A DNA stretch of 64,000 nt. Origin: Shewanella hanedai. Lineage in GTDB: Bacteria; Pseudomonadota; Gammaproteobacteria; Enterobacterales; Shewanellaceae. Position numbers and translations under genes: made by a program. Below the pieces are notes generated by a model, which saw nothing but the letters and a program-made list of their open reading frames with translations, ran no database searches and had not been told where the DNA came from. Position 1 is the first letter of the stretch. Every line of letters starts with the position of its first letter. The stretch covers positions 124,001-188,000 of the forward strand of contig NZ_VKGK01000005.1 of assembly GCF_007197645.1 (NCBI RefSeq), in the 5' to 3' direction. This document shows, piece by piece, positions 7,550 to 16,754 of the stretch.

Positions 7550-8587
7550 ATGATTGAGGCCGACAAAAAAATCTCTGTAGATATTAAAAAACCTTCTAAA
7601 TTCAAAAAATTAATTACCATAATAACATTAGTTGTTATTTTCGGTACCGCAGTTTACTTCTATATTCGCCATCAAGAACTCTACCCAAGTACTGGTGATG
7701 CGTATATTCACGCCAATGTGTTGTATATCGCTCCACAAGTCAGTGGTAGGGTGCTTCAGGTTAATGTTACCGATTATCAGCATGTTGCTGATGGTGATCT
7801 CTTAGTGTCGATAGATCCTGCGCTGTTTCAAGTGCAACTAGAGGAAGCGAAAGCGGCCTATGAAGCAGCGACTCTGGAAAACAGAGCGACCGATGATGCT
7901 ATTTTAGCGGCCAGCGCTAAAGTGCGCGCCGCGGATGCAAACCTTATTGATGTGCAGAAGAATTATCAGCGAGAAATGGAACTCGTTAAACAAAACGTAG
8001 TGTCCAAACAAGAGGGGGACGATGAGAAAGCCCAACTCGCTGCAGCGCAAACTTCACTCGAAGCTGCCCGAGCTGAAATGTCACAGCTGATCACAGAGCA
8101 AGGCGCTAAAGGCAATGAAGCACCGAAGGTGAAACAAGCTGCTGCTGAACTGACTCAAGCAACATTAAACCTGTCCTACACCAATATCTATGCCCCTCAT
8201 GATGGCACCTTGGGCACTGTGAGTATTCGACCTGGTAGTTTTGTCTCTCCTGGTCTTGCAATGATGCCGATGGTTGAAGACCACACCGCATGGGTCGAAG
8301 CGAATTATAAAGAGAAAGATATCGGCTCCATGAAGCCAGGTATGACGGCAAAGGTGGTTTTGGATATGTATCCAGATGAGACTTTTTCTGCCAGTGTTGA
8401 ATCTCTTTCACCTGCTAGTGGCTCCTCTTTCTCATTACTGCCTCCAGAAAATGCCACGGGTAATTGGGTAAAAGTACCACAGCGCTTTCCTGTGCGAATT
8501 AAGTTAACTGATCTTGATGGTAAACCTATGATGCGTGTCGGAGCCAGTGCGACAGTGACGGTTGATACTTTATCAGAGACTAAGTGA
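7550..8587 (+). CDS. HlyD-family periplasmic adaptor subunit (EmrA-like)
   Basis: The 345-residue protein has a short cytoplasmic start, one membrane anchor (about 20-40), and a periplasmic adaptor body: a lipoyl-like half YIAPQVSGRVLQVNVTDYQHV, a coiled-coil hairpin (about 95-200, rich in Ala/Glu/Gln), the second lipoyl half YAPHDGTLGTVSIRPGSFV and a beta-barrel ending in DLDGKPMMRVGASATVTV. It links an inner-membrane MFS pump to an outer-membrane channel, which is not encoded here. The stop overlaps the next gene's ATG by one base (TGATG), so translation is coupled. A CRP-like site lies upstream. Confidence 0.92.
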   Translation: MIEADKKISVDIKKPSKFKKLITIITLVVIFGTAVYFYIRHQELYPSTGDAYIHANVLYIAPQVSGRVLQVNVTDYQHVADGDLLVSIDPALFQVQLEEAKAAYEAATLENRATDDAILAASAKVRAADANLIDVQKNYQREMELVKQNVVSKQEGDDEKAQLAAAQTSLEAARAEMSQLITEQGAKGNEAPKVKQAAAELTQATLNLSYTNIYAPHDGTLGTVSIRPGSFVSPGLAMMPMVEDHTAWVEANYKEKDIGSMKPGMTAKVVLDMYPDETFSASVESLSPASGSSFSLLPPENATGNWVKVPQRFPVRIKLTDLDGKPMMRVGASATVTVDTLSETK

Positions 8588-10086
8588 TGGCAGAGTCAAT
8601 CACGCCTGCTAATCGCAGGTTAATTACCTTAGCGGTGATGCTGTCGTCAATCATGGTATTGCTCGACATGACGATCTCTAACGTTGCGCTACCACATATG
8701 ATGGGGGCGCTTGGGGTCACGTCTGAGCAAATAACCTGGGTTTTAACGTCATATTCAATGGCTGAAGCGATATTCATTCCTTTGGCCAGTTATCTTGCGC
8801 TTAAATACGGGATCCGTAGTTTATTATTAGTTTCGATAACTGGGTTTATCCTGTCCTCATCCTTATGTGGACAGGCCGATAGTTTGGCTGAAATGGTCGT
8901 GTTTCGGATCATGCAAGGGGCATTCGGTGCCTCGGTGATCCCATTAGCACAATCTATCATGGTGCAGATTTATCCGGAAAATCAGCGTGGTAAGGCCATG
9001 GCACTGTTCAGTGTGGGGATCCTATTAGGGCCTATTCTAGGGCCAACCGTTGGCGGAGTCATTACTGAAAATATGGACTGGCGTTGGATTTTCTACGTCA
9101 ATGTTCCTGTGGGACTAGTGTGTTTAACCTTATTGTATCGGTATGTGAAGCTTGAAGGTAAAGGGCCGACTAAGCTCGATTGGCCACTCGTTATCGGCAT
9201 GGTCATTGCGATTGGTTTACTGCAAATGGTACTAGATAGAGGAAATCAAGAGGGCTGGTTTGCCTCCAACATGATCCTTTTTTCCACGATCATCAGTGCG
9301 ATTGCCTGTGTGTACTTTATTCGGCGCTCCATTATTACCAAAGGCGATGTAGCTCCCATGTGGCTGCTCAAAGATCGCAACCTTGCTATCTCATGCCTGA
9401 TGATGGCCGGCTTTGTGCTTGGGATGTTTGGCATTACCCAGTTGCAGCCGATGATGCTGGAGCAATTGCTACATTATCCTGTTGAAACTACTGGTTTTGT
9501 GATGGCACCAAGAGGAATAGCATCTGCCGTTGTATTAATCCTACTCGCAAAATCGATGGATAAACTGGATCCGAGAATGTTGGTTGCAGTTGGCTTGTTA
9601 CTCAATATTGTTGGTACTTATTTGATGATGCAGTATTCGATGAACATTGATCTATATTGGATCCTCGTGCCATCGATTATTCAGGGAATGGGCATGGGAC
9701 TTGTGTTCGCACCATTAAGCCAAATGGCTTATCGAACTCTGAGTGCTAAAGACACGATGGGAGGGGCAGTTCTGTTTAACTTGTGTCGAACCATAGGTGG
9801 CTCGTTTGGTATTTCGATTGTAAATACCTATTTCAGTCGCACTGAACAACGGGAATGGCATGCTTTAGGTTCTGATATCACGTTGAGCAATCCAGTGCTG
9901 CAGCAACAAGCTATGTTACAGCATACCAATATTACTGACCCAAATCTTATGGCGCAAATTGGCGAGCTATTGCATCAACAATCGACGTTATTGGCATTTA
10001 TCTATTCTTTTGGTTTCATCATGATCACGTATGTTGCCTTGATACCATTGCTGGCTTTGTACCGCTTCAAAAAAGCAAAGTCTTAG
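8587..10086 (+). CDS. MFS efflux pump of the DHA2 (EmrB/QacA) family
   Basis: The 499-residue protein shows fourteen predicted membrane helices and the DHA2 motifs LDMTISNVALPHMMGALG in helix 1, the arginine of motif B in FRIMQGAFGAS, and GPILGPTVGGVITENMDWRWIFYVNVP (motif C plus the loop). It exports drugs or toxic organic compounds by proton antiport, working with the HlyD-type adaptor upstream. The ATG at 8587 overlaps the adaptor stop (TGATG); a GTG one codon earlier is possible. A strong terminator follows, so the operon has two genes. Substrate not predictable. Confidence 0.93.
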   Translation: MAESITPANRRLITLAVMLSSIMVLLDMTISNVALPHMMGALGVTSEQITWVLTSYSMAEAIFIPLASYLALKYGIRSLLLVSITGFILSSSLCGQADSLAEMVVFRIMQGAFGASVIPLAQSIMVQIYPENQRGKAMALFSVGILLGPILGPTVGGVITENMDWRWIFYVNVPVGLVCLTLLYRYVKLEGKGPTKLDWPLVIGMVIAIGLLQMVLDRGNQEGWFASNMILFSTIISAIACVYFIRRSIITKGDVAPMWLLKDRNLAISCLMMAGFVLGMFGITQLQPMMLEQLLHYPVETTGFVMAPRGIASAVVLILLAKSMDKLDPRMLVAVGLLLNIVGTYLMMQYSMNIDLYWILVPSIIQGMGMGLVFAPLSQMAYRTLSAKDTMGGAVLFNLCRTIGGSFGISIVNTYFSRTEQREWHALGSDITLSNPVLQQQAMLQHTNITDPNLMAQIGELLHQQSTLLAFIYSFGFIMITYVALIPLLALYRFKKAKS

Positions 10087-10107
10087 AGGACGTTAAATTG
10101 GATATTT

Positions 10108-10146
10108 ACAGTGCTGAAATGAGTTAATGACAGCACTGTTTTTTTA
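10108..10146 (+). terminator. Rho-independent terminator of the efflux operon
   Basis: ACAGTGCTG (10108-10116) pairs perfectly with CAGCACTGT (10131-10139) and is followed by seven T. It separates the efflux operon from pldA. Confidence 0.88.
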
Positions 10147-10157
10147 TAGGGATTAAT

Positions 10158-11006
10158 ATGTTGAACAATAAGATACATTTATTAATTATCATGGGATTAC
10201 TTTTTTCTGGTGTGATTACGGCCAAAGAGCGAGACCTAACCAATATCGACGTTACTGGTGTGGCAGGCTTAGTCCCGCAGGATGACCTTTATCAGTTGAA
10301 AATATTTGATAATAATTACGTCTTGCCCTTATACCAAACTCAATCCCCTAATCAAGCCTATTATCGGCCACAGAACCCCAATAAAGACGACATTAGTAAA
10401 ACCAATTTACAGTTTCAATTCAGTTTAAAATATGGCCTCGCGAACAATTTATTCACTGATAATGATGGTTTGTATGTTGTTTATAGCCAAGTGGCAAACT
10501 GGCAAGCTTATGATGATTCTGCCTATTTTCGCGATGTTCAGTATCAACCTCAAATATTTTGGGTATGGCAACATGGGGAGGGTAATCAAGTTTGGCAAAA
10601 TACCAGCGTAGGCTTTGAGCACCAATCTAATGGCAAAGGCGGGATCTACGAACGAAGTTGGAATCGTGCCTATGTGGAGTTCTTATTTTCCTTTGATGAT
10701 CTAAAAATTAGCGTTAAGCCTTGGCTAAGATTGGATTTTTCATCTAAGGATTACAATCCCGATATTGAAGACTATTTGGGGAATGGCGTGGTGAGAGCTG
10801 ACTGGTACCTTGGTAAACATCAATTTAGTTTAACGTTGAGAAATTTAGCTGAAAGCGGTTTTTCAAGAGGTTACGAAGAGCTAAGTTGGCGATTTCCTTT
10901 ATACAAAGGCTTAAGAGGTTATTTTAAATTGCAAAGTGGTTTTGGTATGACAATCTCTGACTACAACCACTTTGATAATGCCGTTGGGATCGGTTTCGCG
11001 TATTAA
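10158..11006 (+). CDS. pldA: Outer-membrane phospholipase A (OMPLA)
   Basis: PldA is a 12-stranded outer-membrane beta-barrel that hydrolyses phospholipids mislocalised to the outer leaflet. The 282-residue precursor has a signal peptide ending near ITA-KE (residue 22) and the catalytic segment GFEHQSNGKGG...RSWNR, giving His155, Ser157 and Asn169 with the same spacing as the E. coli triad His142-Ser144-Asn156. Flanking strands such as YQPQIFWVWQHG and VKPWLRLDFSS fit the barrel. It stands alone after the efflux terminator with its own promoter presumably in the 50-base gap or by read-through. Calcium-dependent dimerisation is known for the family. Confidence 0.92.
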   Translation: MLNNKIHLLIIMGLLFSGVITAKERDLTNIDVTGVAGLVPQDDLYQLKIFDNNYVLPLYQTQSPNQAYYRPQNPNKDDISKTNLQFQFSLKYGLANNLFTDNDGLYVVYSQVANWQAYDDSAYFRDVQYQPQIFWVWQHGEGNQVWQNTSVGFEHQSNGKGGIYERSWNRAYVEFLFSFDDLKISVKPWLRLDFSSKDYNPDIEDYLGNGVVRADWYLGKHQFSLTLRNLAESGFSRGYEELSWRFPLYKGLRGYFKLQSGFGMTISDYNHFDNAVGIGFAY

Positions 11007-11085
11007 TAGTCATTTTTGCTGGTGATTATCTTCGAAGTAACAAGTTTAAGCCTGTGACAGTCGGAATTCAGTGAGGTTTACTAAC

Positions 11086-11868
11086 ATGGATATGAAATTA
11101 GACAATGTAAAAAACCTTTATCTTAAAGGAATTCGAGATGGTCACGCCAGAGCTGCAGTGACTGAGTACACTGGAGAGCGCTACACACAACACAGTACTG
11201 GCGTGGGTGATGGTGTTGAGGGGTTTGTGGCATTTTTTGAGTCCTTTATTGAGCGCTGCCCAGTACGTGATATTGAAGTATTACGTTCAATTGTCGACGG
11301 ACAATATGTATTTGTGCATGTACATCAGAACCTCAATCACGGCGCTGCAAAGTGGGTGACCGCGGATCTATTCGATACCGATGAAAATGACAAAATAGTT
11401 GAGCATTGGGATGTCATTCAACAAGATGAGGAAAATACAGCGTCGGGACGAAGCATGGTCGATGGCGCTACAGCCATTGAAGATCTAGATAAAACAGTAG
11501 CCAATAAGGCGTTAGTAACCCTGTTTTGTCAGGATGTTCTTGTAGATGGAAAACTTGATACACTGTCTCGCTATATTTCTGAGCATCGATATGATCAACA
11601 CAGCCCTTTTATTGAAGACGGTTTAGCCAGCCTGTATGAATACCTAAAGACAAACGCTGAGCAAAACCATCCTGTGAAATACAATAAAGTGCATCGAATT
11701 ATTGGGCAGGGCAATTTCGTTGTCGCGTTCAGTCATGTGCTCCACAGTGGTGAGCAGTGGTGTGTATTCGATCTGTTTCGCATCAAAGAGGGGAAAATAG
11801 TGGAACATTGGGATGTTCAGGAAAAGATTCTGCCTAAACAGCAATGGGGCAATAGCGGTAAATTTTGA
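11086..11868 (+). CDS. Tandem NTF2-like (SnoaL-type) protein
   Basis: The 260-residue protein contains two NTF2/SnoaL-like domains in tandem, visible as a repeated pattern: YTQHSTGVGDGVEGFVAFF ... DKIVEHWDVIQQ in the first half and YDQHSPFIEDGLASLYEYL ... GKIVEHWDVQEK in the second. These cone-shaped domains host isomerases, cyclases and dehydratases or simply bind small ligands. The chosen ATG has GAGG 9 bases upstream; a GTG at 11071 has no good ribosome site. No signal peptide. Function cannot be told; the repeated QHS and EHWD motifs are the likely pocket residues. Confidence 0.82.
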   Translation: MDMKLDNVKNLYLKGIRDGHARAAVTEYTGERYTQHSTGVGDGVEGFVAFFESFIERCPVRDIEVLRSIVDGQYVFVHVHQNLNHGAAKWVTADLFDTDENDKIVEHWDVIQQDEENTASGRSMVDGATAIEDLDKTVANKALVTLFCQDVLVDGKLDTLSRYISEHRYDQHSPFIEDGLASLYEYLKTNAEQNHPVKYNKVHRIIGQGNFVVAFSHVLHSGEQWCVFDLFRIKEGKIVEHWDVQEKILPKQQWGNSGKF

Positions 11869-12007
11869 TCGTATATTCGCTCAGTAGGTAATGACGTGAG
11901 CCTCCAAACATATTTGTCGTAATGGATGCTCACTATTCAACTTGAAGAAGCTGAGTAAATAAGGATAATGCTTCCAACAACATGATTTCCCCTCTGTAGA
12001 GAACCCT

Positions 12008-13942
12008 GTGACGCCTCTGACACATAAATTGATTAACGCGAGTATTGAAGCATTTGGTGTGGATGGTGCACTTGCAAACCATATTCAAGGCTTTAGTGCG
12101 CGTGAAGTTCAAATATCCATGGCTACGGCTGTGTGTGAAGCGATTGCTGAAAAAGCGAACTTGGTGGTTGAAGCAGGCACCGGGGTGGGTAAAACTTTCG
12201 CCTATTTGATACCGGCACTACTCAGTGGTCAACAAATTATTGTCAGTACTGGCAGTAAGAACCTGCAAGAACAGCTGTTTTATAAAGATCTCCCCGCGTT
12301 ATTATCGATATTGGGTTTATCCCCAAAAGCCGCGCTGTTAAAAGGGCGCAATAACTATCTGTGCCAAGATCTGTTAGAGAAGCAACTGCAAGGCTGTGAT
12401 TCATTGGATACTAAGGTGCTTGATGACTTATTGAGGATCAACCAGTGGGCTGGGCAGACAAGTGATGGAGATTTAGGCGGTTTAACCGCGGTGTCTGAAA
12501 GCTCTGATGCATTGCCATTGATTGCCAGTCGTCGTGAAGTTTGCTCTGGTAAAAAATGCAGCCATTATGAAGTCTGTTTTACTCGCAAAGCTCGAAGCAA
12601 AGCGATGGACGCTAAAATCATCGTGGTGAATCATCATCTTTTTCTAGCCGACCGAATTTTAAAAGAGACGGGATTTGCAGAGTTACTGCCCGACTCTGAT
12701 GTGGTGATATTTGATGAAGCACACCTTTTACCGGATATTGCGGTGACGTATTTTGGCCAGCAGATCTCGACGCGAAGTTTGACAGACTTGCTTAATGAGA
12801 TCATCAATATATACCGTAATGAGCTGAGAGATTCATCTCAGATTGAGGTGCTCACTTCCCGCTGTATTACTTTCTTTAATGATTGGCACCAACAGCTGTT
12901 TGACCGACATGAGCAAGATTGGCGGCAGTTGATGGGGGATAAACACATTTCCGCCACTGCATGGGGTCTTGTCGCTGAACTTAAGGCATTAGAGAGCTTA
13001 CTGCATGGGCATGTTGGACGCAGTGAAGATCTGGACTCTGCGGTCGAAAAGCTGGATGGTTTTATCCATAAACTGAGCTTATTTTTCCTCTGCGATAATG
13101 CTCAGGCCGCTTACAACATAGATTACGGCCATCGTTACCTGATTTTGAGAATAGCGCCCATTAATGTGACTCGTGAGTGTGAACAGTTATTCGATTCAAA
13201 TACTGCGTGGATTTTCACCTCCGCTACCCTGCAGATTAATCGTGATTTGAGTTTGTTTACTAAAGGGTTAGGCATCGATTCGGCTAAGAAGATGATCTTA
13301 GATAGTCCCTTTGATTACTTTAATAATGCACTGTTATGTGTGCCTAGGCATTTGTCTCGGGTGAGTTATCAAGACTCAGCCGTAAGGGATCTCGTTGGGG
13401 TGGCCACACAAGCGATAAATGCCGCTCAAGGTCGTACTTTTATCCTGTTTACCAGCCATCGAATGATGAATGCTGTGGCCGCTGAACTTCGAAGCCGAGT
13501 CCAGTATCCATTATTGGTTCAGGGGCAAACGGGTAAGCAAAGTCTGTTAAAGAAATTTCGTCAACTTGGTAATGGGGTGCTGCTGGGCACGGGGGCATTT
13601 TGGGAGGGCGTCGATGTGCGAGGCAAATTACTCAGCTGCGTGATTATCGATAAACTGCCTTTTGTGTCACCGGATGACAGCTTGTATCGTGCTCGCGCCG
13701 ACAGTATTTCCCGTGAGGGTAAAGATCCCTTTTTGACATTGTCTTTGCCCCAAGCGGTAATTTCACTCAACCAGGGGGTAGGCCGGTTAATTCGCGATGA
13801 AAAAGACAAAGGCGTACTCATTTTGTGTGATAATCGTATCGTTAATCGCGCCTACGGACAGGCTTTTCTCAATTCTCTTCCGCCGATGAAACGTACCCGA
13901 GATATGGATAAAGTGGTGTCCTTTTTGGAACAAATAAAATAA
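12008..13942 (+). CDS. yoaA: DinG-family ATP-dependent DNA helicase YoaA
   Basis: A 644-residue XPD/DinG-type helicase starting at GTG. Walker A is EAGTGVGKT (55-63), the DEAH box is at 236-239, and four cysteines of the iron-sulfur domain stand at 119, 179, 184 and 190 in NYLCQ and CSGKKCSHYEVC. C-terminal helicase motifs include LLGTGAFWEGVDV and QGVGRLIRDEKDKG. E. coli YoaA is 636 residues, works with the HolC subunit of polymerase III and promotes repair at stalled forks. I saw no LexA box directly upstream. DinG itself is longer and differs in the N-terminus, so yoaA is the better name. Confidence 0.92.
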   Translation: MTPLTHKLINASIEAFGVDGALANHIQGFSAREVQISMATAVCEAIAEKANLVVEAGTGVGKTFAYLIPALLSGQQIIVSTGSKNLQEQLFYKDLPALLSILGLSPKAALLKGRNNYLCQDLLEKQLQGCDSLDTKVLDDLLRINQWAGQTSDGDLGGLTAVSESSDALPLIASRREVCSGKKCSHYEVCFTRKARSKAMDAKIIVVNHHLFLADRILKETGFAELLPDSDVVIFDEAHLLPDIAVTYFGQQISTRSLTDLLNEIINIYRNELRDSSQIEVLTSRCITFFNDWHQQLFDRHEQDWRQLMGDKHISATAWGLVAELKALESLLHGHVGRSEDLDSAVEKLDGFIHKLSLFFLCDNAQAAYNIDYGHRYLILRIAPINVTRECEQLFDSNTAWIFTSATLQINRDLSLFTKGLGIDSAKKMILDSPFDYFNNALLCVPRHLSRVSYQDSAVRDLVGVATQAINAAQGRTFILFTSHRMMNAVAAELRSRVQYPLLVQGQTGKQSLLKKFRQLGNGVLLGTGAFWEGVDVRGKLLSCVIIDKLPFVSPDDSLYRARADSISREGKDPFLTLSLPQAVISLNQGVGRLIRDEKDKGVLILCDNRIVNRAYGQAFLNSLPPMKRTRDMDKVVSFLEQIK

Positions 13943-14003
13943 CGAAAACAATGAGTCACGAAAATTCTTGGTTAATCTAGTATTTAGATGTGATATCCAT
14001 TAA

Positions 14004-14270
14004 CTACAAACAATATCTTGCCTAAAGTGCATTAAATTCCCACTGAATTTTGCATTTACAAGTAGCTTGGGTATAAGTGCCCATACTGAGTATGGGGCTA
14101 TATTAACGAAATACTCCTACGGTCATAATGTCATTACCCTTGAGTACGATACTCAAACAAAGGGAGTACATCCAGATAATGGTAAGATTATCTCTAATTC
14201 ATACACTTCGTTGGAAGTGCTCGAGATTGATAATGGCAAGGTATCGTTGATACGCCACTACAGTGACTAA
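14004..14270 (+). pseudogene. NTF2-like (SnoaL) domain remnant
   Basis: The frame is open from 14004 to the TGA... TAA region ending at 14270 but has no ATG; a TTG at 14067 would give 67 residues. The end GVHPDNGKIISNSYTSLEVL and GKVSLIRHYSD matches the last strands of an NTF2-like domain, where a pattern of conserved G-K-[IV] and a terminal Tyr-x-Asp is usual, but the N-terminal helices that complete the fold are absent. It is either a decayed fragment of a gene related to the tandem NTF2 protein at 11086 or a short TTG-started protein. No ribosome site supports the latter. Confidence 0.5.
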
Positions 14271-14321
14271 ATCGCCATTAAAACGAATTCATTGAATGAT
14301 AAAATTTAATAAGGAGCAGCT

Positions 14322-14907
14322 TTGAATCCCATTGATAAGGTACTGGCCTTTATTGTTGAAATTGAAAAACTGAAAGATGTTAAGCGCAAGACTCGCCCAG
14401 TAGGTTTACAGCGATATGAAAATTCTGCAGAGCATAGCTGGCATGTTTGTCTGGCTGGCTGGGTTGATGTTAAAAGATTATGCCAATGACGATATTGATA
14501 TCGATCGAGTTATGAAGATGCTTCTAATTCATGACCTCGGAGAGATTGATGCTGGTGATACCATCATCTATGCAGGTGAAACTCAAGAGTTAAAAGCGAA
14601 AGAAGCTGAGGGACTTAAACGGTTGTTGGCCATTTTGCCCCAAGGACAAGGCGAAGAGTATCTCTCTCTTTGGTATGAGTTTGAGTCAGGGGAGAGCGCC
14701 GATGCAATTTTTGCTAAGGCCATCGATAGAGTGCCCCCTTTACTGCATAATTTACATGGTAATGGTCATAGTTGGCGTGAACACGGCATTACTAAAGCAC
14801 AGATCTTAGGTGTTAATAGCCGCATAGCGAAAGGCAGTGAAGCGTTGTGGTCTTCATTAGAGCAGCAACTTGAGGCCGCGATAGAAGATGGGATTTTAGA
14901 GTCATAG
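14322..14907 (+). pseudogene. HD-domain phosphohydrolase (YfbR-like), frameshifted at a CTGG repeat
   Basis: AAGGAG at 14311-14316 precedes a TTG start. The first frame reads NPIDKVLAFIVEIEKLKDVK ... GLQRYENSAEHSWHVCLAG and, because of a shift, ends at 14489 after 55 residues. From the repeat CTGGCTGGCTGG (14451-14462) the homologous sequence continues one frame over as LMLKDYANDDIDIDRVMKML, LIHDLGEIDAGDT and on to the stop at 14907. Removing one CTGG unit rejoins both halves into an HD-hydrolase of 193 residues. The first metal-binding His (AEHSW) lies before the break and the His-Asp pair (LIHDL) after it, so neither half alone can be active. Family members are metal-dependent nucleotide phosphohydrolases. 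Confidence 0.88.
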
Positions 14908-15460
14908 AGCAAGAGCTAAACTATCTTGTCCTCTCTTTTAAAATGAAATGAATCGCTGTTTCACCTGATTGATATTTTATTCGCTTTATCTTAGGTTTCA
15001 TTTTATTTTCCCAAACTAAAAATATTTTCATCACTATTTATCGATCATTCTGTAGAGTTGATAATGATAAATGGACTTTTACCAAGCTATTCCTCCCTCC
15101 ATAAACATACTGTTTTTAATCAAGTTAGTTTTCAGATAACCCGTATTAATGATTATGCAAAAAGCCATTATATATTGAATATGTTTTATCTGGCTCTGCA
15201 TTGAATCAATTTATCTATTTTCCTAAATCACATCCATGGTTGCAATATGCTGTTAGCTTGGGTACTGTAATTTATATTATAAATAAGAGTTATTAATTAA
15301 AGAGAGCTATAAGCTTGGTATAAGTGATAGGCATTAGATAGCTAATATTTTATTATTATTTTTAAATTATTGATATTATTGGTTTTATGCATCGTGACAG
15401 TTCGAGGGATTGAACTGAAAATGTCGTCAATCATGATATTAGAAAAAGAGAGGAGTTGTA
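14908..15460. other. AT-rich intergenic region before the beta-helix cluster
   Basis: About 550 bases without a convincing gene. The only distinct element is an inverted repeat CAGTTC-N8-GAACTG at 15398-15417, 43 bases before the first beta-helix gene, which could be an operator. Base composition is more AT-rich than the flanking genes. The promoter of the cluster is presumably here. Confidence 0.55.
15398..15417. promoter_or_regulatory. Inverted repeat upstream of the beta-helix cluster
   Basis: CAGTTC (15398-15403) and GAACTG (15412-15417) form a perfect 6-bp inverted repeat with an 8-base spacer. Its position close to the first gene suits an operator, but no regulator is encoded next to it and no copy is seen before the other three genes. 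Confidence 0.35.
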
Positions 15461-16666
15461 ATGATGAAACGCAAAATAATGAATTCACTCATCATTCTAT
15501 TTCAGGGTGTGCTGTTAATGTCATGTACTGTTCATACTTCCAAAGCTGAAATAATCAATTGGGATGTTGATGCTGCTTACGGGATAACAACAGAAGGCAT
15601 AAACCAAGCGATCAATGATGCGAGAGATCATTTTGCTCTCTCTCCTAATGACACCATTATTTTAAAAATAGCAGCTGGACGGCACTTACTCGACAGGAAT
15701 CCAAATAGGATTAGTGCCGCGATTGGCCCCATTGCGAGCATCACTTTTGGTGTGAACGGATTCAATACCGGCCCTGAAGGTCAGTTAATCATTGAAGGCG
15801 CAGGTATAGACAAGACCACTTTGGTATTCACTGATTTTCTGCAGCATGCTTTTTTTGGTAGAAACATTCACGGCTTAACCCTGCGTAAAATGCATATAAC
15901 GCGAAGTCGACACACATCAACCCAAGGTTATGTTGTCGCAACCGATACAGGGTCGATTGATATTGATGTTCAAAAGGGCTTTCCAACCCCTGGGGTATTA
16001 TGGCGCAACAGAAACCTAGGGCACTATTTAAGAAAAGCGACCGATGATGCGTTAGACCCAAAAATTTTGTTAGAAGATAATAAGCAAATCGCTTACGGAT
16101 TTCCTAATCAAGTATTAACTCCTCCAGAAAAAATTAACAAACGCGTGTGGCGATTTTTCCTGACGAAGACAAATTTAAACCCTACACATTATGAGCAAGG
16201 TGATTTTGTGGCGATTAAAGCTAAAAAGGTTGGATTTCCTTACTCTTTTAGCCGAGGCAGTCGTTTAGTCTTTGACGAAATAAAGTGGACCCAAAGCACA
16301 CGAGGCATTATCCGTGGTGGATTTAGTGATATTTTGATAGAGGACTGTGAAATAGCAAGACCTGAACCCGTCAATGGTCAAACACCTATCTTATCGTCCA
16401 GCGGCGGTGGAATACAGATTAATCAACCCGATGATCCTGTATCAAGAAACATAGTGATCAGAAAATGCACCTTCGATTCTACAGGTGATGACAATATTGC
16501 ACTTTTCCATGTTGATAAGGTCAGGCTAGCCAATATTCATAGTCGAAACGCTTTTGCTAGAAGCATATTAGTCACCGATAAAGCTACAAATGTGTGTACC
16601 AAGAACGTGGTTGTTGAAAATGGCATTTTTGAGGGAATAGAGCGAACAGTATTATGTGTAAATTAG
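15461..16666 (+). CDS. Lipoprotein with right-handed parallel beta-helix
   Basis: The 401-residue precursor has a lipoprotein signal with lipobox LMSC (lipidated Cys22) and a body of beta-helix turns: GQLIIEGAGIDKTTLVF, FGRNIHGLTLRKMHITRS, SDILIEDCEIARP, SRNIVIRKCTFDSTGDDNIALF, VRLANIHSRNAF. This fold is shared by pectate lyases and several glycosidases. A Gly-Asp-Asp turn at 342-344 lines up with the active-site Asp pair of the two beta-helix proteins downstream, but the earlier conserved Asp is Gln or Ile here (GGGIQIN), so it may be a binding protein or have a different activity. AGGAG 5 bases before ATG supports the start. First gene of the cluster. No specific family recognised. Confidence 0.75.
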   Translation: MMKRKIMNSLIILFQGVLLMSCTVHTSKAEIINWDVDAAYGITTEGINQAINDARDHFALSPNDTIILKIAAGRHLLDRNPNRISAAIGPIASITFGVNGFNTGPEGQLIIEGAGIDKTTLVFTDFLQHAFFGRNIHGLTLRKMHITRSRHTSTQGYVVATDTGSIDIDVQKGFPTPGVLWRNRNLGHYLRKATDDALDPKILLEDNKQIAYGFPNQVLTPPEKINKRVWRFFLTKTNLNPTHYEQGDFVAIKAKKVGFPYSFSRGSRLVFDEIKWTQSTRGIIRGGFSDILIEDCEIARPEPVNGQTPILSSSGGGIQINQPDDPVSRNIVIRKCTFDSTGDDNIALFHVDKVRLANIHSRNAFARSILVTDKATNVCTKNVVVENGIFEGIERTVLCVN

Positions 16667-16754
16667 TCAATGCTTAGACTGATTTATATTTAGTATCAGT
16701 GTCTTAGTGTGAAAGAGTGATTAACCTAAGTTATTAAACAATAGGGTCATTACC

